A stretch of DNA of 64,000 nucleotides from Pegoplata infirma. Its lineage: Eukaryota > Arthropoda > Insecta > Diptera > Anthomyiidae. The notes under the pieces are model-generated. The model was not told where the DNA came from. It worked only from the letters and a program-made list of their open reading frames with translations, and searched no databases. The stretch covers positions 35,741,754 to 35,805,753 of the forward strand of contig OY992539.1 in NCBI GenBank assembly GCA_963921195.1, in the 5' to 3' direction. Below are positions 55,432-64,000 of the stretch, in pieces; positions within the stretch are counted from its first letter, which is position 1; the number at the start of each line of letters is the position of its first letter. A program made the translations under genes and the position numbers.

Positions 55432-56579
55432 TTTTAAGTAAGACTCTGAACACCACTATTTTATTTAATTTTCCTTCTGCTGCAGTTAACTCTAACTCCA
55501 GAGCGTGTCCAATAAAATTCCTTAAGATAACATAGCCCTGCGTATTTTCCATCAGTTTCTTTTTCTTTAAGTTGCATTCTGTGGCCAAATAAAATGGCTA
55601 AAACGTGACGATATTTCAAAAAGAGAAAAAAAAAAACAAAAAATGTTGATATTGTACGAATAGTAACAATATTGTTGTTTAATGTTTGTTGTATGCTATT
55701 AGCTATTGTTGTTATTGTTGGTGGTTTGCTGTTGTGAGGCATGCAACATATAGTGCTACAAAGCGATCATTTGCACCATGATGATGATGAGATCAACAAC
55801 AGGGATTAATATTTAGTTGCAACAACAAAAAATCCTCCCAAAAGAAAGAACAACAAAAAAATAAAGGCATTATAATGTTAAGAAACAAAAAAAAAACACA
55901 CGAAGTGACTGGTAAGTTGCCTGATGGACAGAGTTCAATCAAAATATTATAGCTATTGCAGCAACAATGTTGTTACAACTTTGTTTTTATACCCTACACT
56001 AACAACTAGTGATTGGAGGTAAATATTAGTTTGTTATGTCGTTTGTACACTCAAAATATTATGTAAGTAAATTCAACAGAAAATACGTTTCAGTCAAATG
56101 AAACTTCATTTAAAAAACGGAAATTAAAAATTCCTACTTTTTTTTCGGAATGTTTTGTTCCGTTAAGACCGCAGTTGTGTTCGTTCCAGTAAAACACGTT
56201 CTAGAAAAATTTCGCACCTAGATATCGTAAAAAATTCTCAAATCAGGACATATTTTTGTATAAAATAAATAGCGGGTTATTTGTTTGCAGTATTTGATTT
56301 TGAGTAAAAAAAAATTTGAGTTAAAAAAATTTTTAGTGAAAAAAATTTGAGTGAAAAAATTTTTCTTTGTCGTTCTTTGTTACATTCCATTTCGTTTCTC
56401 GTTCTGTTTCATGCCGTTTGCAGTTCAATTTTATTTTGTTTCATTTAGGTTTCATTCCTTTTTGTACAACATGAGTTTTAGAAATGTGCAAATTCTAGAG
56501 CAGTGGTGAGCATTTTTGTAATTCATATGCCCGCGGGCATAGGATAAACAATTCTGCTTGTGCAAAGTCGACTCATGTA
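55432..56579. other. CAA/TTG-rich stretch, possibly 5' region of the SH3 gene
   Basis: 55600-56000 has many short CAACAA/TTGTTG runs on both strands, a composition often seen in untranslated exons of fly genes. An eroded CACTCA-type end (CACTCAAAATATTATGTAAG) is at 56049. No exon can be fixed. Confidence 0.35.
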
Positions 56580-57300
56580 CATGCCCTACTGTACAATGTA
56601 CAGTAGGCCGTATCACCAAAAACGTTTGTTTGGAAGCGGAATATGAATTCTTATGGCCTAAAAGATTTTTGTGATTTTTTTTAACGATTATTGGAAGGTT
56701 GGGATCAACTCGCTCAAATCGATTTTATCCACAAAATAAGGTTATGAAGCACATATTTTTTATTTTTGTTCTCTGGTGCCTTTTTTTTACAAAACTTAAT
56801 ACATTACTTCTTATAGTTGCTAGCATTCTAAAAAAAATATTCGCGGTCAAAATTATAAGTTCAAGGGTCACTATCAAGGTAAGTCTCCCTGGTGACACCC
56901 TCCGATCTTCATGAAATTTGGATATGTTGTTCAGAGCGAAAATTAATTCGACACGTATTTTTTTTCTAAGTGGTCCAAACTCATTTTTAAGAGGGGGGGG
57001 GGGGGCGATTTGTATGGGCAAAGTTAATTTTTTTCAGTTTTATTATTTTCGATTTATGCCTATTTAGTCAAATATAACAAACATTTCCTAATTTTTTTTT
57101 TGTTTAATATGACGAAAAGTTGTGCATTATTGGACACGTTCTTTAGGACGGTTTTCCAAAGACCTTTCACCTGGTATATAACATGACTAGGTTTCTGTGC
57201 ACATATAAGAGATTAACGAAAAACCGAAATATTGCGTTTCTTCCCCCTCCATTTGCACCCCCTAAATGTGAATTTGGCTCGCAAAAAAAATACTTGTCCC
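56580..57300 (+). repeat. Dispersed repeat family F, copy 2
   Basis: Same block order as 51133-52370. A shorter third relative (GGAAGTCTCCCTGGTATCAT...GTGAAATTTGGATATG) lies at about 61540-61830. Confidence 0.65.
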
Positions 57301-57765
57301 TTTATTTTTCCTGCTCTACAAAATAGTGCAAACCATTGTTTCAAGAGATAGAAAAAGTACCAAAGTACAATTTTTACTCTTTTGTGGCATTAATAACAGA
57401 ACTTCCAAAAGTGACTTTTTTCAGAAAGATTTTTTGTTTGACAAGAAGATCCAACATTTTAAATTTCAAGTTTTATGACCTTTTTTTAGTTGATTATAAA
57501 GGTATCAAAGTACAATACTTTACCCCATTTTGCTTCCTTATAATTGGAAATTCCAAAAAGTACTTCGTTCAGAATGGTTTTTCCACCAGCGAGCCCACAT
57601 TCCAAGTATGTATGAAGCTTCTAGGACCATTATTTCAGAAAATATAAAAAGTACCAAAAGTACTTTTTTTTTACTCATTTTTAACCCTTTAGTATATTTT
57701 AATTACGCAAGATATTTGCCCGAGACCCACCTTCAAGGCTATCGATCGACTCAGAATAACTACAC

Positions 57766-57905
57766 CATTTCCAATTGTATTTCAGAAGTTATTAATTGTA
57801 TTTCAGAATTTATCAATTGTATTTCAGAAATTATCAATTGTATTTCAGAAATAATCAATTGTATTTCAGAAATGATCAATTGCATTTCAGAAATTTTCAA
57901 TTATC
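57766..57905 (+). repeat. Six ~24-bp tandem units (CAATTGTATTTCAGAAATTAT)
   Basis: Near-perfect array; each unit ends in TTTCAGAA. It yields a repetitive shadow frame (CISEIIN repeated), not a protein. Confidence 0.8.
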
Positions 57906-58698
57906 GGGTCAGCCATACTTGTATTCTCCATACAAACTCTTCTTTCAATATTCAATAAATCTTTCAAAATCCACAAAAACTGGAAATGTTTATTAAAATT
58001 TTGTTTGTTTTTTCCGGGAAACACTGGTGTAGGGTATTCTGTTCGACTTGTTTTCTGGCTTGTTTTTTTTTTTATATTTTTCTAACCCATATAATAATAC
58101 AAGTAATAATAAAACGACGACCTTAAGTATCAGACAGCATCATCACATGATTAACCAAACCCATTGAATATTTAGAAAAAATACAATGAATAGTTTAGAA
58201 TGTTTTTCATTTGTTTTATTGAAATACACTGCAAGAAATTGTTACAAATTTTAAAAGTTTTAGAACACATTTTTGATTACTCAATGTCTTAAACAAAAAA
58301 TGATGTTAAAATTTGTGTGACTCAACTGGTAATGCAACGAATGTATAGTTAAGATCTAAACTAACATTCCAAAGGTTTTTGAAGGGGGTGCCTCATTAAA
58401 GTCAGTAGAATGGTTGTTGTTCACTTTCAAATTCCCTGACGTTCCTCTATAATATTTCCAGAAGGAATTCAAAAATCTAAATCTAAATCTATATTTTTAC
58501 TTTAAATAATTTTGGAAAGTTTTAAAGATCGGAAAATTGGAAAATTCACGAAACGATCGTCAATTCGTTCGGAAAAATTAACAAAAATTTTTTTGAAAGC
58601 AGAAACCCTATGAGTATTGATTGAGAGAGTATACTAAAGAAAGGAGAGCTAACATAAGCCGTTGTTATGTTAATTCATAATGGGTAATACAAAAAATG

Positions 58699-58940
58699 GC
58701 CTCGAACTAGAATAAGTTCTTTATCATTGCAATTTGTTAATATTTCTTTAAGTGTATTTCATCAATTTCTTTAAATATTTCGAGAATTCCTAAAGAATGA
58801 CTTGTGTGTTGGCATAAAAATGGCCTCGAGCTGGAATAAATTTTTTATCATTTCAATTTTTTAATATTTCTTTAAGTGTTTTTCATCAATTTCTTGAAAT
58901 ATTTCGAGAATTTCTAAAGAATGACTTGTGTGTTGGATTT
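58699..58940 (+). repeat. Two ~125-bp direct repeats
   Basis: AAAATGGCCTCGA(A/G)CT(A/G)GAATAA ... TTAATATTTCTTTAAGTGT ... AAAGAATGACTTGTGTGTTGG occurs at 58699-58815 and 58825-58936, back to back. Confidence 0.8.
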
Positions 58941-58977
58941 TTTTTTTAAGCCAGAAGGAAAGCAGTCAACATTTTTA

Positions 58978-59529
58978 CACTCAAAAATTTATGTTAGTAA
59001 AATCAACTGAAAATGTCAGTTAAAATAACTACTTTGTAAGTTGTTTTGGGGTCAACTACTTTTTCAGTTAAATCAACTAACAATGTAAGTTATTTTAACT
59101 GACAAAAAACAACTGACTTATGTAGTAAAAACTACTTACATTTGTAGTCAAAACAACTAAAATGTAGTAAAAATAAAAAAATCTATAAATAAGTTTTTTT
59201 TTTCAAAAAATTTTTCAGAAAAAAAAATTGAAGACCAAATTTTTTTTTTAAATGAAAAATAAAAAAACTAAAATTTATTTTTATTTTTTTAAAAACAACT
59301 TTAAAAATTTTTCAGAGATAAAAACAATAAATTTAACTACTTTAAATAACTGTTACTACATCACAGTACTTTTTTGTTAGTTATTCAAAAAAACTACTTA
59401 AAATAACTAACAGAAATAGTTGTTTAATATTTTTCATACAAAAACAACTGACTTTGTAGTTGAAAATAAATAACTACTGTAAAATATATAATTAACTAAC
59501 ATGTAGTAACTTACATAATTGTCTGAGTG
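58978..59529 (+). mobile_element. CACTCA element, copy 3, TA duplication
   Basis: CACTCAAAAATTTATGTTAG at the left and ACATAATTGTCTGAGTG at the right, TA flanking. Interior collinear with copy 1 (27381-27956), same orientation. 552 bp. Confidence 0.85.
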
Positions 59530-59879
59530 TAAGCATAAAAACTATATTTCCAAAGAAGTGTTCAATAAAAACGAAGTACAAAAAAAAAAACATAAAACTC
59601 CTTGTTTGTTGGACAAAAAAATAAAATAAAATAACAAAGAATCGTGTGGCCACTATTATAATGTTGTAATATTGACAGCCTCGTTGACTGACTGACTGCC
59701 TTTCTTACTTCCTAGGCTCATTCATGACCTGTTTCTGGGCAATGTTGTAGTTGATGTTGTTGTTGTCAATATGTTGATGATATTGTGATAATATTGGTTG
59801 ATTATCTAGCTGACTGACAAAATAGTTTTACTAAGGGCGGATTTCACAATGTACAGTTAAATAAAATTATTTTCCTTTA

Positions 59880-61140
59880 AACTCAGGATTTTTATACAAA
59901 TATTGACAGAAGTTTCTATTAAATTTGCGATTAGCGAACTAATGGAATCAGCGCTTAAGATACTCTCAACGAGGGCAAAGGACAACGCACTGGGAGTTAA
60001 TCCCGCCAAAACCGAACTCATCTTGTTTACAAAAACGACTAAGATATATAGGCTTGTTCTTCCGAAATTAGATGGAATCACCCTGGAGGTATATAATGAA
60101 GCGAAATACCTAGGTGTGGTCCTGGACTCAAAGCTTTTTTGGAAAAGGAATATAGAGTAAAGGATGAAAATTCGTTTACACCTATAGAAGAACTTTCGGA
60201 AGAAGGTGGGGTCTAAAACCGTACCACTGCGATAATTAGACTAATACTTTCCTATGGGGCCGTTGTGTGAAATCATACCTCTGCAACCTACAGAAGGTAC
60301 AGCAAATGGAGTGTGTGGGTATCACTGTTAATATTAATTGGCACCCCCAGGGCGACCTAGATGGAAATGGATAAGGGTTCGGGATCATACTCTGAATGCC
60401 TTAAAATCTGGGCCTTTTTTACGGACGGATCGAAGATGGAGATGGATAAGGGTTCGGGAGCATGCTCTGAATGCCTCGAAATCTGGGCCTTAGTGAGACT
60501 TTTGGACAAGTGCATTGCTTTTCAGCCCGAGGCACATGTAATTGTTAAAGCCGCGCAGATGATGTCATGAACCTGCTTGTAAGTCCTTGCGCCATTAACA
60601 TTTTCGTGGATATTCTTGCGGCTCTAAAGGCCATAGAATCAAATAATCGAGAATTGTTGGGAACTGTATAGAATGAATTGGCTGATGAATGTGCGAGAAA
60701 TGGCTCCGATTGGGGAACGTGTCGAACGTTAGATCTCGGTTAGTGAATGAAATTGATAGGATATCGGAAAATAGAATAAAGCATAGTTGAATATCACTAA
60801 CTACGTGTAGAATATCGCGAACCCTATGGCCACTGCCAAATCCTAAGAGGACAAAAGGTCGTCTTACTTTTTGCAATTCGACGGGTATCTTATTAATAGG
60901 ATTACTGACAGGACACTGTATAATCGGCCAATGGGAATAAGAATTTCTGATTGGACTATTGTAGAAGATGTGGGGAAGTGGATTAGGAGTAGTCAGTCAA
61001 GCGCTTGTTGTGTGAATGTCCAGGTCTGACGAAGCGCTGCCTTAAGTATTTGGGGCAAAAATTTTTCGAAGACCTGGATTGCCTAAACGTTGTCTCATTG
61101 AAATCTCTAGCAGAATATCTTAGAGAATCGGAAATATAAG
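59880..61140 (+). mobile_element. Decayed non-LTR retrotransposon 3' half (RT end, RNase H, C-terminus)
   Basis: 59903-60160 reads LGVNPAKTELILFTKTTKIYR...AKYLGVVLDSKLFWKRNIE, the RT thumb region. A related GRRWGLKP block follows after a shift. 60361-60570 carries the RNase H start FTDGSKM, and about 61003-61138 reads LLCECPGLTKRCLKYLG...SLAEYLRESEI, a typical C-terminal Cys motif ending in a stop. Several frameshifts make it a pseudogene. It has the same RT signature as the copy in the SH3-gene intron. Confidence 0.75.
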
Positions 61141-63540
61141 TTGATGTTGATAATCAAATTGATTAAAAGACTCAAAAAATCGCGTTACGCATTTAGCATC
61201 CAAGTTTCAGACAACTTTAAACTAAGTTTAAACTTAAACCACATCCCAAAAACTCGGCCTTAGTCGTTGACGATGTCGATATTGATGTCGTTGATGTTGT
61301 CGTCTGAAGACATTGATTTACCCTTAGGGAAATGTCAATAGTTTTTTGTTTTCATTCTGATGAACAATTTCAGCAATGATGTTTTTCTATCATGCCATGC
61401 AGTGGGGTTTACTTATGTGTCTGTCTATAAGGGTGATCCAAAAGATTTTTGTTTGGTAAATTCTTGATATTTAAAGTGTCGTAGGAAAAAACAGAATTCC
61501 TTCTAACTTCAACTTAAATTGAAAATTTTTTGGACTTACAATGGAAGTCTCCCTGGTATCATCCTCTAATCTTCGTGAAATTTGGATATGATTGTTGTTC
61601 AGATTAATTAGACCCGTATCGACTTCGTGTCATTCCGACGGGGCAAGAACAGGCCCAGGACTGAGCACGGTCTGTATTTATAGGTAGCGCCGCCCCGGAG
61701 GAATGGACCGTCGCGAAGACTTGTTACAATATTTATACTATATTCAAAATAAACATGGGCGTATTTGTTATCAGATGTAAGGTATTTAAAAGACCTATCT
61801 CGAGGTGCTAACAACGTGTTATTTTAATCAATATGATGCAAAGTTGTGAAAAGTTTTAGTGCTTAAAATTTGTTTAAAAAACATCCTGCTCCGAATTTCG
61901 TTTGCTTGCGTCCACCAGCAGTCGAATTTAAGGATTTTGTATTTTTAGGTTATGTACATTTTCGAGGTGTTTTGACTTATCTTTTAATACACTTAACCGA
62001 TTTTGTTGGAATTTAATACCAAGCTGCTCTAGACAATGACTAATACTTATGTATGCCGAAAGTCTGCAATCGCTATTTCGTATTTTGTCCATAATCACAG
62101 TTTCACCAGACGGAAAGAAGTACGGACAATCGCTTTATTTTTTTTTGGAAATTAAAAGTGAAACTGATATTAAGGGTATCAGTTGTTTTTTTTTTCAATC
62201 TTAAACGACACATCCGTATTTTAACAACCAGATTTTAAAAATTTATATTCGAAACCCGGTTTTTGAAATAAAGTCAAATATTGGATCACCCTACAGTCTA
62301 CCTTTACAAACTTTGCCAGCTAACAAAACATTAAGCCCTTGTTTTCCACTTATTACTCTCCAATAATGTTGCATGTTGTTTGTGGTGAGTTTGTTTGGGT
62401 AATATATAATGTGTATGTGAATGTTTGTCATGCATGCATGCAACAAACATCAATGTGCAACATACGCAAGTACCTATAAACACAAAAAAAATTTAACAAA
62501 AGTTAAAAATCTTTTTGGTATTTTAATCGAATTTTCGTGATGTTGTTGAAAATCAACAATTTTTAATGCATTTGCAAACATAAGTAATGTTAATTGTTAG
62601 GGTGGCCCTTATTTTAAATAATATTGAATTTTTATTATTTATTCCCATACCCAACAAATTTTCTATATACTGGGGATTAGCCCCGGTTAGAATACACTTT
62701 TCTGAGCACCAGTTGATTTGACGTCAAATCGAAACTTTTGAATTTCGTGTCTTAATACCTGCCAAAGGATGGCCACGGAATAGCTGATTGTAGGAAAATT
62801 TATGAAAAAAATTTTGCAAGGGCATCTTCAGTATGCAACCAGCGGTCAAAGTTTAAAAAACTAAGTTTTTCGACCAAAATTCATGTCCGAATTTCTTAAA
62901 CAAATCTGGCTCAAAAACTAGGAATTTTTTATATTTTATGGGAAAAATATTAAAAAAATTCCAAAATAACGATTTGGGTCCACAGATGCTGATTTCTTAA
63001 CATAAAAATTATTTTTCAACAAAAGTGGTCTTAAAAGTTGGAAAACGTTAAAAATGTTATGTGAAAAATATTAAAAAAAAATATAAAAAAAAAATTTTGG
63101 TCCCAAAATGTAGATTAGCATACTTGGACCAAAATCGCTGATCAGCATTTTTGGACCAAAATCGCGTTTTTATATTTTTTGAATATATTTTAGATAACAT
63201 ACTTAAGATTTTCCAGCTTTTGGGACCATTTTGGATAAACTATTACACAGCCCCACAAAAAATAGAAATCCTCATGTATTTTGACCTTCTGAATTCGCTT
63301 ACGTCGTTAGAATTGAATTCTATCGTTGCGGTTTCCTGTAATTTACAAGGAAAGTCCGCAATGTGAACCTTCCCGGTTTCTTTGTAAATTTGACTGAGTT
63401 AAAATTTTTTAAAATTTTATTTCTGTAAATCAAGTCTGGTTTACTACAAAGAAAATAAGAGGTGTTTCTATAAAATCCGTCAAAAATTTTAGAAGTTACA
63501 TGCATTTGAACAAAAACTCATCAATTCAGTTTTATACAAA
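61141..63540. other. Non-coding stretch at the right
   Basis: No gene supported. Includes the third family-F piece (about 61540-61830), TTGGACCAAAATCGC direct repeats at 63121-63170, and CAAGGAAAGTCCGCAATGTG near 63347, which resembles the arm of the hairpin at 30367. Confidence 0.5.
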
Positions 63541-63544
63541 AACA

Positions 63545-64000
63545 GTTGTATTTGTTGGTGACAGGACATAATCCCCACTGACATTACCCCCATAATAGTT
63601 GTGGGGACTATGACCGTTTCTAAAACGGTCACAATCCCAATGGGGATTATGTCCGTTCCTTGTTGGGATTACGACCGAACTTTTTTCGGTCATAACCCCC
63701 TTTCACATTATGGGGAGTAAGTCCAAAACAATTTTGGTCATAATCCCCGTTTTCTGCAGAGAGGGTGGATTTAATGCATGGAGTTTGTAATCCCTAAGCC
63801 CGGCCGAAGGCCGGCTACGCAGAAAAACTTTTAAGTAAAAAAAAAAAATTCCTTTAACTATGGGGATTATGACCAACTAGTATAGAAGACATAATCCCCA
63901 TTATGGGGATTATGGCTATTTGTTACGTGGTCATTATCCCCATAAAATGTCCGTTTTTTTTTTGGGATTATGTCCAAATAATTTTCGGTCATAAATTAGA
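63545..64000. repeat. Cluster of GGGGATTATG / CATAATCCCC motifs, runs off the window
   Basis: At least ten variants of GGGGATTATGACCG and its inverse occur in both orientations between 63565 and 64000, together with inverted words such as CCGAACTTTTTTCGG and TCTAAAACGGTC. A GCCCGGCCGAAGGCCGGC palindrome sits at about 63798. It looks like the sub-terminal end of an element whose remainder lies outside the window. Confidence 0.6.

Noticed and set aside
55461..55742. Frame MPHNSKPPTITTIANSIQQ as first exon of the SH3 gene
   Set aside because: CAA-rich composition is suggestive, but no donor in a usable phase was found after it.
57530..57958. Frame with CISEIIN repeats
   Set aside because: Shadow of a 24-bp tandem repeat.
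61608..61814. 68-residue minus-strand frame
   Set aside because: Lies in a family-F repeat fragment; no domain and no splice context.

Overview
The window is animal (insect) nuclear DNA. It is very AT-rich, with spliced genes and dense non-coding transposon debris. The best-supported identification is a dipteran, probably a calyptrate fly (blow-fly, house-fly or flesh-fly group). Two things point there: a complete orthologue of Drosophila Draper, with the same tyrosine spacing in its cytoplasmic tail, and many copies of a repeat built like the dipteran 'mini-me'/DINE-1 elements (a core flanked by TA-rich and GTCY tracts). The exact species is not resolvable by eye.

Layout. (1) 32-19304, plus strand: the phagocytic receptor gene draper, reconstructed here as ten constitutive coding exons plus one 33-nt cassette exon. 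Every exon phase agrees, giving 1047 aa: signal peptide, EMI domain, one short and fifteen longer CED-1/MEGF10-type EGF repeats, a transmembrane helix, an NPxY motif and an ITAM-like pair of tyrosines. The cassette (18089-18121) adds 11 residues exactly between the two ITAM tyrosines, which matches the architecture known for Drosophila Draper-II. Its introns are full of mini-me-like copies, minisatellites and MITEs. (2) 19305-43330: 24 kb between convergent genes, with no gene I can support. It holds a 17-bp minisatellite shared with a draper intron, and layered insertions whose inverted termini and target-site duplications (TSDs) can be read directly: hAT-like (8-bp TSD), PIF/Harbinger-like (TTA/TAA) and Tc1/mariner-like (TA). 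(3) 43331-50110, minus strand: the two 3' coding exons of a polyglutamine-rich protein with two SH3-type folds. They are joined across a 3.4-kb intron that carries a dead non-LTR retrotransposon in the same orientation. Its 5' end was not found. (4) 50111-64000: non-coding, with more MITEs, a second decayed non-LTR fragment (59880-61140) and, at the right edge, a cluster of a GGGGATTATG motif in both orientations.

The two genes converge tail to tail and nothing suggests an operon or shared regulation. No bacterial-type system, CRISPR array or functional RNA gene was found. The most informative novelties are the draper cassette exon and several insertions whose pre-insertion site survives elsewhere in the window (in a paralogous arm or a tandem duplicate), which makes their boundaries and relative ages unusually firm.
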